From Leyella stercorea (GTDB lineage Bacteria > Bacteroidota > Bacteroidia > Bacteroidales > Bacteroidaceae): DNA of 64,000 nucleotides. Made by a program: the position numbers and the translations under genes. Positions 31,906-42,157 of the stretch are shown piece after piece. Each line of letters begins with the position of its first letter. The first letter of the stretch is position 1. The stretch is taken from assembly GCF_021531655.1 (NCBI RefSeq), contig NZ_JADYUF010000004.1, positions 43,349 to 107,348 on the forward strand. The letters run 5' to 3'. The notes below the pieces were generated by a model that saw nothing but the letters and a program-made list of their open reading frames with translations, was not told the origin of the DNA and searched no databases.

Positions 31906-34058
31906 GCAAGTTTGACAGCAAGAAAATGATGCCCCGATACAGCTTCATCGCCATATTGCTGAGCTTTTTGGCTGCAATGGTGATGGCGAAGATGGTGTAT
32001 ACGATGACTGCAAAGCGCGACTTCTGGATGCAGGTGGCCGACCGTGTGAAGATAGACAGCCTGGAAACTCCACCCGTCAGAGGCAACATACTGAGCTGCG
32101 ACGGACAGCTTATGGCATCGTCGCTACCGCAATACAAGCTATATATCGACTTCAGAGCTATGCGCGAGGCGGGCAAAGACTCCCTGTTCGTGGCAAAACT
32201 CGACTCCATCTGCATGGGGCTTAACTCGATATTCCCCGACCAGTCGACCGAAGAGTTTCACCGGAACCTCATGGAAGGCTACGAAAAGAACAAAGCACAC
32301 TGGCCGATATGGAAGCGACGCGTCAACTATAGCACCTACTCGGAAGTGAAGAAACTGCCGGTATTCCGACTCGGAAAGAACCGCAGCGGATTCCACGTTG
32401 AAGAGTTCAATGCGCGCAAACTGGCTTACGGCTCACTCGCCCAGCGAACTATAGGCAAGATGTATGGCGAGATTGACTCGGCACAATGCGGACTGGAGCA
32501 GCACTACGACTCGCTGCTGCGAGGCGACAAGGGTATACGCCACCGTCGCAAGGTGCTCAACAAATATCTGTATCTGACCGATACTCCACCCGAAAACGGA
32601 GCCGACATAGTGACCACCATCGATGTTTCGATGCAGGATTTGGCTGAACGCGCTGTGCTAAAGGAACTGTACAAGATTGACGGCAACGTGGGTGTAGCCA
32701 TCGTTATGGAAGTGGCTACGGGCGATGTGAAAGCCATCGTAAACCTGACAAAATGTGCCGACGGCACGTATCAGGAAATACAGAACCATGCCGTGAGCGA
32801 CTTGCTGGAACCTGGTTCGGTATTCAAGACCGCATCAATAATGGTTGCACTAGACGACGGAGTAGTAGACACCACATACACCGTGGACACCGGATGCGGC
32901 GTATGGCCCATGTACGGCCGCGAAATGAAGGACCATAACTGGCGACGCGGCGGATACGGCATGATGACGCTGCCCAAGACATTGTGGGTAAGCTCTAACA
33001 TCGGAGTTAGCCGTATCATCGACGACCACTACCACAACTGCCCGGAGAAGTTTGTTCAGGGCATACACCGGCTCGGACTTGCCGACGACCTGCACCTGCC
33101 ATTGGCCGGCTCGTCGCCTGCAAGAATACGATTCCCCAAGAAAGACAAACGTGGCAAGCAGTATATCAACTGGAGCAAGACGACATTGCCGTGGATGAGT
33201 ATCGGATATGAGACCCAGGTGCCACCTATATCCACTCTGACATTCTACAACGCCATTGCCAACGGAGGCAAGATGATGCGTCCGAGATTTGTAAAGGAAG
33301 TGCGCAAAGACGGCGAGACGGTGATGACATTCCCTCCGGTAGTGATGCGCGAGCATATTGCCAAGGAGACAACAATTAAGAAGATAACACGCATACTCGA
33401 ACAAGTGGTGAGCGTGGGCCTCGGCAAGAAAGCCGGCTCGCCATCATTCCTTGTTGCAGGAAAGACTGGTACGGCACAGATCTCGAAGGGTGCAGCCGGA
33501 TACAAGAGCGGACAGATGAACTATCTGCTCTCGTTTGCAGGATTCTTCCCTGCCTACGAGCCCCGATACAGCTGCATAGTATGCTTGCAGAAGTCGGGTC
33601 TGCCGGCTTCGGGCGGCGGCATGAGTGGCGTAGTATTCCACGATATAGCCGAAGGCATTATGGCACAAAGCTTGAAACTTGAAGCTGCCGATGCCCGCGA
33701 CTCGCTGTCGATAATGATGCCCGACGTGAAGAACGGCAACATATTGGCTGCCGACTATGTACTGTCGCACCTCGGATTCAAGACCCGCACCGACTGGGAC
33801 GGCTCTTATGCCGACGGCAACCCGATATGGGGACGCGCCAGCGAATCGGGACATACACTGTCGCTGCAACGCGATCCTTTAGGCGACAGCACATTGATGC
33901 CCGACGTGCATGGCATGGGAGCACGCGACGCCGTATATCTCATAGAGAGCCGAGGCGTGAAGGTGAAGGTTGTAGGACGTGGCAAAGTGACCGAACAGAG
34001 CATCGGCGCCGGAGAAAAGATAAAGAAGAACATGACTTGCGTCATCAAGTTGTCGTAA
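31902..34058 (+). CDS. ftsI: division-specific transpeptidase FtsI (PBP3) with PASTA domain
   Basis: 718 residues. A membrane anchor at about 12-35, the class B dimerization domain, then the transpeptidase: SxxK as EPGSVFKT (Ser306, Lys309), SSN at 364-366, KTG at 521-523 (VAGKTGTAQ). Residues from about 655 form one PASTA-type domain (MPDVHGMGARDAVYLIESRG). It cross-links septal peptidoglycan and works with FtsW, encoded further on. A PASTA domain in a Gram-negative PBP3 is a Bacteroidetes habit. Confidence 0.93.
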   Translation: MSKFDSKKMMPRYSFIAILLSFLAAMVMAKMVYTMTAKRDFWMQVADRVKIDSLETPPVRGNILSCDGQLMASSLPQYKLYIDFRAMREAGKDSLFVAKLDSICMGLNSIFPDQSTEEFHRNLMEGYEKNKAHWPIWKRRVNYSTYSEVKKLPVFRLGKNRSGFHVEEFNARKLAYGSLAQRTIGKMYGEIDSAQCGLEQHYDSLLRGDKGIRHRRKVLNKYLYLTDTPPENGADIVTTIDVSMQDLAERAVLKELYKIDGNVGVAIVMEVATGDVKAIVNLTKCADGTYQEIQNHAVSDLLEPGSVFKTASIMVALDDGVVDTTYTVDTGCGVWPMYGREMKDHNWRRGGYGMMTLPKTLWVSSNIGVSRIIDDHYHNCPEKFVQGIHRLGLADDLHLPLAGSSPARIRFPKKDKRGKQYINWSKTTLPWMSIGYETQVPPISTLTFYNAIANGGKMMRPRFVKEVRKDGETVMTFPPVVMREHIAKETTIKKITRILEQVVSVGLGKKAGSPSFLVAGKTGTAQISKGAAGYKSGQMNYLLSFAGFFPAYEPRYSCIVCLQKSGLPASGGGMSGVVFHDIAEGIMAQSLKLEAADARDSLSIMMPDVKNGNILAADYVLSHLGFKTRTDWDGSYADGNPIWGRASESGHTLSLQRDPLGDSTLMPDVHGMGARDAVYLIESRGVKVKVVGRGKVTEQSIGAGEKIKKNMTCVIKLS

Positions 34059-34104
34059 TCATGCTTAACCCGTTAACTCGCATATTAAATAAAAAAACAG
34101 AAAT

Positions 34105-35550
34105 ATGAAACTCAAGGAACTGCTCAAGGAAATCCCCGTCGTCGACATTATCGGCAGCGACGAGGTGGAAATAACCGGAGTGAACATAGATTCGCGCCGC
34201 ATAAAGGAAGGCCATATCTTCGTAGCTATGAAGGGCACGCAGGTAGACGGACACAAGTTCATACCGAAAGCTATTGAGCTGGGCGCCAAGGCTGTGCTCT
34301 GCGAGGATATGCCTGCAGAGAAAACAGAAGGCGTGACATACGTTCAGGTGGCATCGACCGAGGATGTTGTAGGCAAGGTTGCCACCACATTCCACGGCAA
34401 CCCGTCGACCAAACTGAAACTCGTCGGCGTGACCGGAACTAACGGAAAGACTACTATCGCCACCTTATTATATAATATGTTCACAAAGATGGGTCACAAG
34501 TGCGGACTCCTCTCGACCGTGTGCAATTATATCGTAGACGAGGCTGTGCCTGCCGACCACACCACACCCGACCCTATCGCTCTCAACGAACTGCTCGACC
34601 GTATGGTAAAAGCCGGTTGCGAGTATGCCTTTATGGAGTGTTCGTCACATGCCATAGCCCAGAAGCGCATCGGCGGTCTGACCTTCGCAGGTGCCATATT
34701 CACCAACCTCACACGCGACCATCTCGACTATCACAAGACTTTCGAGAACTATCGCAACGCCAAGAAGGCATTCTTCGACGGTCTGCCAAAGTCGGCCTTC
34801 GCCATAACCAACGCCGATGACAAGAACGGTATGGTGATGGTTCAGAACACCAAAGCCACAGTCAAGACATACTCTACACGCTCAGTAGCCGACTTCAAAG
34901 CACGCATCATCGAGTGCCACTTTGAAGGAATGTATCTCGAAATGGACGGCCACGAGGTGGGCGTACAGTTCATAGGCAAGTTTAATGTGAGCAACCTGCT
35001 CGCCGTATACGGCACAGCAGTCATGCTCGGAAAGAATCCTGAGGACGTGCTCGTGGTGATGAGCACTCTGCATAGCGTAAACGGCCGTCTGGACCCGATA
35101 CAATCGCCCGAGGGATATACAGCCGTAGTAGACTATGCACACACTCCCGACGCACTGGAGAACGTGCTCAACGCCATCCATGAAGTGCTCGACGGCAAGG
35201 GGCATGTCATCACCGTATGCGGTGCCGGCGGCAACCGCGACAAGGGCAAGCGCCCACTAATGGCACAGGAAGCAGTGAAGCAGAGCGACCGAGTAATCAT
35301 AACCAGCGACAATCCTCGCTTTGAAGACCCTCAGGCCATCATCAACGATATGCTGGCAGGGCTTGACAAGCAGCAGATGAAGAAGGTTATAAGCATCGTA
35401 GACCGTCGCGAAGCCATCCGCACAGCCTGTATGATGGCTGAAAAGGGCGACGTAGTGCTCATTGCCGGTAAGGGTCATGAGGACTATCAGGACGTACAGG
35501 GTGTGAAACACCACTTCGATGACCATGAGGTAGTGAGAGAGTGTTTTTGA
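34105..35550 (+). CDS. murE: UDP-MurNAc-tripeptide synthetase MurE
   Basis: 481 residues. It adds the third amino acid of the peptidoglycan stem. ATP-binding [10 protein letters not shown] at 108-117, substrate-binding [12 protein letters not shown], and DNPR at 402-405, the motif that selects meso-diaminopimelate. So this organism should have DAP-type peptidoglycan. The TGA stop is inside a 13-bp hairpin (35545-35581). Confidence 0.96.
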   Translation: MKLKELLKEIPVVDIIGSDEVEITGVNIDSRRIKEGHIFVAMKGTQVDGHKFIPKAIELGAKAVLCEDMPAEKTEGVTYVQVASTEDVVGKVATTFHGNPSTKLKLVGVTGTNGKTTIATLLYNMFTKMGHKCGLLSTVCNYIVDEAVPADHTTPDPIALNELLDRMVKAGCEYAFMECSSHAIAQKRIGGLTFAGAIFTNLTRDHLDYHKTFENYRNAKKAFFDGLPKSAFAITNADDKNGMVMVQNTKATVKTYSTRSVADFKARIIECHFEGMYLEMDGHEVGVQFIGKFNVSNLLAVYGTAVMLGKNPEDVLVVMSTLHSVNGRLDPIQSPEGYTAVVDYAHTPDALENVLNAIHEVLDGKGHVITVCGAGGNRDKGKRPLMAQEAVKQSDRVIITSDNPRFEDPQAIINDMLAGLDKQQMKKVISIVDRREAIRTACMMAEKGDVVLIAGKGHEDYQDVQGVKHHFDDHEVVRECF

Positions 35551-35581
35551 ATTATTGAAGCACCATCGCAATAATTCAAAA
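35545..35581 (+). repeat. hairpin over the murE stop codon
   Basis: TTTTGAATTATTG (35545-35557) pairs fully with CAATAATTCAAAA (35569-35581). It lacks a T run, so it may act in mRNA processing or coupling rather than termination. It is followed by AATTCAAAACTC words up to the mraY start. Confidence 0.55.
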
Positions 35582-35610
35582 CTCAAAATTCAAAACTCAA
35601 AATTCATAAA

Positions 35611-36879
35611 ATGTTATACTATCTTTTCAGATTTCTCGAGGAATATGGCATCAGCGGTGCCCATATGTGGGGATATATATCTTTCCGTTCGTTGCTGGCA
35701 CTCATCCTGTCGCTTGTAATATCGGCATGGTTCGGCGAGAAATTCATCAAGTTTCTTAAGAAAAAGCAAATCACAGAGACGCAACGCGATGCCTCAATCG
35801 ACCCGTTCGGAGTGAAGAAAATCGGTGTTCCGTCAATGGGTGGCATCATAATCATTGTCTCGATACTCGTCCCGGTACTGTTGCTCGGACGTCTGCGCAA
35901 CATATATCTGCTTCTGATGATTGTAACAACCGTATGGCTGGGATTCCTTGGCGGTATGGACGACTTCATCAAGATATTCCGCCACAACAAGGAAGGACTC
36001 AAGGGCCGTTACAAGATTGTAGGTCAGGTTGGCATCGGACTCATCGTTGGACTCGTACTGTGGGCTTCGCCTGATGTGAAGATGAACGAGAACCTGGCAT
36101 ACGAGAAACAAGGGCATGAACTCGTGGTGAGACACAGGGCTGAGGCACGCAAGTCGCTGAAGACCACTATACCATTTGTCAAAGGCCACAACCTCGACTA
36201 CTCGCGCATAACAAGCGTTTTCGGCGAACATCGCGTGGCTGCAGGATGGATACTGTTTGTCATCATGACCATTATCGTAGTGACGGCTGTGAGCAATGGC
36301 GCCAATCTTAACGACGGTATGGACGGCATGTGCGCCGGCAACTCTGCCGTCATTGGCGTGGCGTTGGGCATATTGGCATACGTAAGTTCGCACATGGAAT
36401 ACGCCAGCTACCTCAATATCATGTACATACCCGACTCGCAAGAGCTTGTGGTGTTCCTATGCGCATTTGTAGGCGCACTTATCGGATTCCTGTGGTACAA
36501 CGCCTATCCGGCGCAGGTATTTATGGGCGACACCGGTTCGCTTACAATTGGAGGCATCATAGCCGTAACTGCCATCATAATACACAAAGAACTGATGCTG
36601 CCCATACTGTGCGGCATATTCTTCGTGGAGAGCCTCAGCGTGATACTGCAGGTGTACTACTACAAGCTCGGCAAACGACGTGGCGTGAAGCAGCGCATAT
36701 TCAAGCGCACACCAATACACGACAACTTCCGCACACAGCAGTCGCAGCTCGATCCTGAGTGCCACTATCTCATAACAAGACCAAAGGGAGCTATACACGA
36801 GTCGAAGATAACTATCCGATTCTGGATTACAACAATCATACTCGCAGCTCTGACAATCATAACATTAAAAATAAGATAA
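35611..36879 (+). CDS. mraY: phospho-MurNAc-pentapeptide transferase MraY
   Basis: 422 residues, polytopic inner-membrane enzyme that makes lipid I from UDP-MurNAc-pentapeptide and undecaprenyl phosphate. Motifs: GVPSMGGI (72-79), the DD pair 117-118 in GGMDDFIK, NLNDGMDGMCAGN, and MGDTGSLTIGG. The loop around residues 155-205 is longer than in enterobacterial MraY (about 360 residues), as usual in Bacteroidetes. Confidence 0.95.
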   Translation: MLYYLFRFLEEYGISGAHMWGYISFRSLLALILSLVISAWFGEKFIKFLKKKQITETQRDASIDPFGVKKIGVPSMGGIIIIVSILVPVLLLGRLRNIYLLLMIVTTVWLGFLGGMDDFIKIFRHNKEGLKGRYKIVGQVGIGLIVGLVLWASPDVKMNENLAYEKQGHELVVRHRAEARKSLKTTIPFVKGHNLDYSRITSVFGEHRVAAGWILFVIMTIIVVTAVSNGANLNDGMDGMCAGNSAVIGVALGILAYVSSHMEYASYLNIMYIPDSQELVVFLCAFVGALIGFLWYNAYPAQVFMGDTGSLTIGGIIAVTAIIIHKELMLPILCGIFFVESLSVILQVYYYKLGKRRGVKQRIFKRTPIHDNFRTQQSQLDPECHYLITRPKGAIHESKITIRFWITTIILAALTIITLKIR

Positions 36880-36889
36880 GTCGATTCAG

Positions 36890-38221
36890 ATGAAAAGAAT
36901 AGTAATTCTTGGTGCTGGCGAAAGTGGTGCCGGCGCCGCAGTATTGGCCAAGAAGGAAGGTTTCGACGTGTTCGTGAGCGACATGTCGGCTATAAAGGAT
37001 AAATACAAGAAACTGCTTGACGACCACGCCATCGACTGGGAGGAAAAGCAACATACCGAGGAAAAGATTCTCTCGGCCGACGAGATTATCAAAAGCCCCG
37101 GCATACCAAAAGAGGCACCTATGGTGAAGAAGGCCATCGAAAAGGGCATACACATCATCAGCGAGATTGAGTTTGCAGGACGCTACACCGACTCAAAGAT
37201 GATATGCATAACCGGTTCGAACGGCAAGACTACAACCACGTCACTTATCTACCATATCTTCAAGATGGCAGGATATGATGCCGGACTGGCAGGCAATATC
37301 GGACGCTCACTTGCTCTGCAGGTGGCTGAGGATCCGCACGAATACTACATCATCGAGCTCAGTTCGTTCCAGCTCGACAATATGTACGACTTCCACGCAA
37401 ATATCGCCATCCTGCTCAACATCACCCCCGACCATCTCGACCGCTACGCCTTCTGCATGCAGAACTATGTAGATGCCAAGATGCGTATCATACAAAATCA
37501 GACACCAGACGACTCGTTCATATACTGGAACGACGACCCTGTAATCAAGAAAGAACTCGAAAAGTACGACATCAAGGCTATACAATACCCCTTCTCCGAA
37601 CTTAAGGAGAAAGGCTCTATAGGCTATATCGAAGACGGAACATATACCATCGAGAAGCCTACACCTTTCAATATGGAGCAGGAGGAGCTGTCGCTTACCG
37701 GCAAACATAACGTGTACAACTCGCTTGCCGCAGGTATTGCCAGCAATATCAGCGGTATCAAGAAGGACGTTATCAGACAAAGTCTCGGTGACTTCCCTGG
37801 TGTTGAACACCGTTTGGAGAAGGTGTGCAAGGTCGGAGGAGTACAATATATCAACGACTCAAAGGCCACTAATGTCGATGCCTGCTGGTATGCACTGGAA
37901 AGTATGAATACTCCTACTGTGCTCATTATAGGAGGCAAGGACAAGGGCAACGACTATAACGAAATCAAGGAACTCGTACAGAAGAAGTGCCGTGCACTCG
38001 TATTCCTCGGTGCCGACAACACCAAACTGCACGATTTCTTCGGCGAGATGGGCATAACCATACGCGACACTCACTCAATGAAGGACTGTGTCGAGGCTTG
38101 CTACGAACTGGCACAGCCCGGTGACACCGTACTGCTCAGCCCATGCTGCGCCAGCTTCGACCTCTTCAAGAATATGGAGGACCGCGGCGAACAGTTCAAG
38201 ACATTAGTAAGAAGTCTGTAA
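36890..38221 (+). CDS. murD: UDP-MurNAc-L-alanine:D-glutamate ligase MurD
   Basis: 443 residues. Rossmann N-terminus IVILGAGESGAGAA, ATP-binding TGSNGKTTTTSLIY (109-122), LLNITPDHLDRY, and a C-terminal INDSKATNVDAC and VLLSPCCASFDLF. It adds D-glutamate to UDP-MurNAc-L-alanine in the cytoplasm. 10 bp after mraY and 10 bp before ftsW, clearly one transcript. Confidence 0.96.
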   Translation: MKRIVILGAGESGAGAAVLAKKEGFDVFVSDMSAIKDKYKKLLDDHAIDWEEKQHTEEKILSADEIIKSPGIPKEAPMVKKAIEKGIHIISEIEFAGRYTDSKMICITGSNGKTTTTSLIYHIFKMAGYDAGLAGNIGRSLALQVAEDPHEYYIIELSSFQLDNMYDFHANIAILLNITPDHLDRYAFCMQNYVDAKMRIIQNQTPDDSFIYWNDDPVIKKELEKYDIKAIQYPFSELKEKGSIGYIEDGTYTIEKPTPFNMEQEELSLTGKHNVYNSLAAGIASNISGIKKDVIRQSLGDFPGVEHRLEKVCKVGGVQYINDSKATNVDACWYALESMNTPTVLIIGGKDKGNDYNEIKELVQKKCRALVFLGADNTKLHDFFGEMGITIRDTHSMKDCVEACYELAQPGDTVLLSPCCASFDLFKNMEDRGEQFKTLVRSL

Positions 38222-38231
38222 TAACAATATT

Positions 38232-39518
38232 ATGAACAAGACATTAGGCAACATATTCAAAGGTGACAAGGTGATATGGATGGTTTTCTTCTTCCTATGT
38301 ATCGTCAGTGTCATCGAGGTTTATTCGGCATCAGCACAGCTTACATATAAAGCCGGTGATTATGTAACGCCTATGATCAAGCACATCGGTCTACTCTTCG
38401 TTGGCATCGGCTTTACGATTGTTACGCTCAACATCAACTGCCGCTACTTCAAAGGACTGATAACACCGTTGCTGGCATTGTCGTTCCTGTTGCTTATCGT
38501 GGTTTACTTCATAGGAGCATCCACCAACGGAGCACAACGATGGATACCGATTTTCGGCATTCAGTTTCAGCCTTCAGAGTTGGCGAAAGGCTCACTGATT
38601 CTGGCAACTGCACAGATACTAAGCGTTATGCAAACCGATAACGGAGCCGACCCGAAGGCTTTCGGATTTATACTCAGCGTGTGCGGTCTGATTGTGCCAC
38701 TCATTATGCTCGAAAATCTTTCAACGGCTATGCTCCTGTGTATCGTCATCTTTATGATGATGCTCATCGGGCGTGTGCCGATACGACAGTTGGGCAAACT
38801 GATGGGAATTGTACTCTTGTCGGTAGCGCTACTTGTGGGCATGATAATGACATTTGGCAACGACAATACACAGCAACAAGTTGGTAAGCAACTCACAGAG
38901 CAGGTAGCATCAACCGAGGAAGCCAAGGACAAGTCGGCGGTGGAAAAAATATTCCACCGTTTCGACACATGGAAGGCGCGCATAGACAAATTCATGAGCC
39001 ACAAACAGATTACGCCTAAGGAAGTCGACCTTGACAAGGATGCCCAGGTAGCACACGCAAACATAGCTATAGCCTCATCAAACATCGTCGGCAAGGGTCC
39101 AGGCAACTCAGAAGAGTGCAACTTCATACCCCAGGCCTACTCCGACTTCATCTATGCCATCATCATAGAGGAGATGGGAGTTGAAGGCGCACTGTTCGTT
39201 GCAATGTTGTATATCATACTGCTGTTCCGCACGGGTAGAATAGCAAGCAAATGCGAGAACAACTTCCCCGCTCTACTCGCCATGGGACTGGCTTTGCTGC
39301 TCGTTACACAGGCACTATTCAATATGTGTGTGGCAGTAGGTCTGGCTCCTGTAACCGGCCAGCCACTACCTCTAATAAGTAAAGGTGGAACATCAACCAT
39401 CATCAACTGTATCTACATAGGTGTAATACTGAGCATCAGTCGCTCGGCACGCAGAAAGATGGAGATTGTCAACGTCACAGACGGACAAGAAGAAGATAAA
39501 ACTGATACAATACAATAA
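38232..39518 (+). CDS. ftsW: lipid II polymerase FtsW
   Basis: 428 residues, SEDS family membrane protein. Visible: GAQRWIPIFGIQFQPSELAK, IIEEMGVEGALFVAMLYIIL and the late PLPLISKGGTSTI. A periplasmic loop of about 80 residues (roughly 215-290) contains charged sequence. Partner of FtsI in septal wall synthesis. FtsW rather than RodA is chosen from its place between murD and murG. Confidence 0.93.
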   Translation: MNKTLGNIFKGDKVIWMVFFFLCIVSVIEVYSASAQLTYKAGDYVTPMIKHIGLLFVGIGFTIVTLNINCRYFKGLITPLLALSFLLLIVVYFIGASTNGAQRWIPIFGIQFQPSELAKGSLILATAQILSVMQTDNGADPKAFGFILSVCGLIVPLIMLENLSTAMLLCIVIFMMMLIGRVPIRQLGKLMGIVLLSVALLVGMIMTFGNDNTQQQVGKQLTEQVASTEEAKDKSAVEKIFHRFDTWKARIDKFMSHKQITPKEVDLDKDAQVAHANIAIASSNIVGKGPGNSEECNFIPQAYSDFIYAIIIEEMGVEGALFVAMLYIILLFRTGRIASKCENNFPALLAMGLALLLVTQALFNMCVAVGLAPVTGQPLPLISKGGTSTIINCIYIGVILSISRSARRKMEIVNVTDGQEEDKTDTIQ

Positions 39519-39587
39519 AAAAAGCACAATAATCGGCTTTGTCAGAAAAAATGATTAATTTTGTGATTTGAAAGAAACACATTACAG

Positions 39588-40700
39588 ATGGAAAAAGAAT
39601 TAAGAGTCATCGTTAGCGGAGGCGGTACCGGCGGACATATCTTCCCAGCCGTGTCTATAGCCAACGCAATAAAGACGAAACGTCCCGATGCAAAGATACT
39701 TTTTGTCGGAGCGCTCGGTAGAATGGAGATGCAGCGTGTGCCTGCAGCCGGATACGAGATTATCGGACTGCCCGTACGTGGTTTTAAGAGACCGCTGTGG
39801 TCGTTATCGAACATAGGAGTGGCTCTCGATTTCTTAAAGGCCAAACGCCTCGTCAAGAAAATAATCCGCGATTTCGCGCCCAACGTAGTTGTTGGAGTAG
39901 GCGGATACGCCAGCGCCGCTACACTCGACGCAGCAAGCCATATGGGCATACCAACACTCATTCAAGAACAGAACTCCTACGCTGGAGTCACCAACAAGCA
40001 CCTTGCTGGCAATGCAGCCAAGATATGCGTGGCTTACGAAGGTATGGAACGCTTCTTTCCAGCTGACAGAATAATCAACACAGGCAATCCAGTAAGACAG
40101 TCGCTCATCGAGACAACAATGACACATGATGAAGCGGTAAGCAGTTTCGGACTTGACCCCGAAAAGAAAACGATACTGCTTGTGGGCGGAAGCCTTGGAG
40201 CACGTACTGTCAATGAGAGTGTGATGTCACATCTCGACCTTGTAGAGAAAAGTGGCGTACAATTCATTTGGCAAACCGGAAAGTTCTATAGCGCTGCCGT
40301 TGCCGAACGTCTGAAAGACCACCGACCGCTGCCCATGCTCAAAGTGATGGACTTCATCAGCGATATGGGAGCAGCATACAAGGCTGCTGACCTTGTAATA
40401 AGCCGTGCAGGAGCAAGCTCAATAAGCGAATTCTGCCTCATCGGCAAGCCCGTGATACTCGTGCCGTCACCCAATGTGGCTGAAGACCACCAGACAAAGA
40501 ACGCTATGGCACTTGTAAATCGCAACGCAGCTCTGCTCGTCAGAGACGCAGACGCAGCGGAATCACTGTTACAGTTGGCAGTAGACACGGTAACCGACGA
40601 CGAACAACTGGCACAGCTCTCCGAGAACATAAAGAAACTAGGCAAGCCAAACTCAGCCGACGTAATAGCCGACGAAGTTCTGAAACTTGCAGGAAAATAA
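39588..40700 (+). CDS. murG: undecaprenyl-PP-MurNAc-pentapeptide GlcNAc transferase MurG
   Basis: 370 residues, GT-B fold. N-terminal GGGTGGHIFPAVS (residues 11-23), GVGGYASAATLDAA, donor-side GGSLGARTVNESV and SRAGASSISEFCLIGKP. It makes lipid II from lipid I at the membrane's inner face. The 69-bp gap after ftsW has TTTG and TAATTTTG words only 14 nt apart, so an internal promoter is possible but weak. Confidence 0.96.
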   Translation: MEKELRVIVSGGGTGGHIFPAVSIANAIKTKRPDAKILFVGALGRMEMQRVPAAGYEIIGLPVRGFKRPLWSLSNIGVALDFLKAKRLVKKIIRDFAPNVVVGVGGYASAATLDAASHMGIPTLIQEQNSYAGVTNKHLAGNAAKICVAYEGMERFFPADRIINTGNPVRQSLIETTMTHDEAVSSFGLDPEKKTILLVGGSLGARTVNESVMSHLDLVEKSGVQFIWQTGKFYSAAVAERLKDHRPLPMLKVMDFISDMGAAYKAADLVISRAGASSISEFCLIGKPVILVPSPNVAEDHQTKNAMALVNRNAALLVRDADAAESLLQLAVDTVTDDEQLAQLSENIKKLGKPNSADVIADEVLKLAGK

Positions 40701-40710
40701 AACAAGACAA

Positions 40711-42102
40711 ATGGAAATCAAAGATATAAAAGCCGTATATTTCGTAGGAGCAGGAGGCATTGGCATGAGTGCCATAGCACGTTATTTCATACGCAAAGGC
40801 CTTGTTGTGGCAGGCTACGACAAGACTCCGTCAAAGCTCACACACCAGCTGGAGCGCGAAGGCATGCTCATACACTACAAAGAAAACGTCGACGAAATAC
40901 CACATGCTTGCCGCGACAACAAGTCGTGTCTCGTAGTGTATACACCTGCCATTCCTGCCGAACACAAGGAATTGGCTTATTTCCGTGACGGAGGCTTCAC
41001 TATTGAGAAACGTGCCCAAGTGCTCGGAACACTCACACGTACCCATAAGGGACTCTGCGTAGCAGGAACACACGGCAAGACATCAACCTCTACAATGTGT
41101 GCACACATTATGCACCAAAGCCATCTTGACTGTAACGCATTTCTTGGAGGCATATCCAAAAACTATAGCACCAACTACATACTTTCAGACCAAAGTGACT
41201 ATGTAGTAATAGAGGCAGACGAGTTCGACCGCTCATTCCATTGGCTGCGCCCTTGGATGAGCGTAATCACAGCAACCGACCCCGACCATCTCGACATATA
41301 CGGAACAAAGGAAGCATATCTTGAGAGTTTCCGCCACTATACCACACTCATACAGCCAGGTGGCGCACTCATCATACACAAGAATCTGGAGATGAAGCAG
41401 GACGTGCAGCCAGGTGTAAAGGTGTACGAATACAGCCTCAATGAGGGTGATTTCCATGCCGAAAACATCGTAATCGACAATGGCGAGATAAAGTTCGACT
41501 TCGTATCGCCTATCGAGAACGTGAAAAATGTGGAACTCGGCCAGCCTGTTCCTATCAATATCGAGAACGGAGTGGCTGCTATGGCTATGGCACAGCTCAA
41601 CGGATGCACAGCTGAAGAACTGAAGTATGGCATGAAGACATACCATGGCGTTGACCGTCGCTTTGATTTCAAAATCAAGAACGGCCGCCACGTCCTGCTC
41701 TCTGATTATGCCCACCACCCGAAGGAGATATACCAGAGCTCCAAGAGTATACGCCAGTTGTACAAGAACCGCAAGATTACAGCAATCTTCCAGCCACATC
41801 TTTATACGCGTACTCGCGATTTCTATCGCGACTTCGCCGATGCACTGAGCCAACTCGATGAGGTCATACTCACCGAAATTTATCCTGCACGTGAGCTTCC
41901 CATCGAAGGTGTAACATCACAACTGATATACGACAACCTCAAGCCAGGTGTTGAGAAAAGCATCATACGCAAGGACGAAGTGCTCGACCTCGTTAAAAGC
42001 CGTGACTTTGACGTACTCGTCATTCTCGGAGCAGGCGACCTTGACAACTATGTACCTCAGATTGCCAAGATAATCGAGGCACGCGATGAAGCTAAGGCGT
42101 AA
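40711..42102 (+). CDS. murC: UDP-MurNAc:L-alanine ligase MurC
   Basis: 463 residues from the ATG at 40711; a start eight codons earlier (40687) would overlap murG. Rossmann YFVGAGGIGMSAIARY, ATP-binding VAGTHGKTSTSTM (118-130), EADEFDRSF, and SDYAHHPKEI. It adds the first L-alanine of the stem peptide. Ten bases separate it from murG. Confidence 0.95.
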   Translation: MEIKDIKAVYFVGAGGIGMSAIARYFIRKGLVVAGYDKTPSKLTHQLEREGMLIHYKENVDEIPHACRDNKSCLVVYTPAIPAEHKELAYFRDGGFTIEKRAQVLGTLTRTHKGLCVAGTHGKTSTSTMCAHIMHQSHLDCNAFLGGISKNYSTNYILSDQSDYVVIEADEFDRSFHWLRPWMSVITATDPDHLDIYGTKEAYLESFRHYTTLIQPGGALIIHKNLEMKQDVQPGVKVYEYSLNEGDFHAENIVIDNGEIKFDFVSPIENVKNVELGQPVPINIENGVAAMAMAQLNGCTAEELKYGMKTYHGVDRRFDFKIKNGRHVLLSDYAHHPKEIYQSSKSIRQLYKNRKITAIFQPHLYTRTRDFYRDFADALSQLDEVILTEIYPARELPIEGVTSQLIYDNLKPGVEKSIIRKDEVLDLVKSRDFDVLVILGAGDLDNYVPQIAKIIEARDEAKA

Positions 42103-42157
42103 AAGCGTCAAAGAGTAAACAAAAACACAATACAGACAAAGCAACTTTTATATACAA

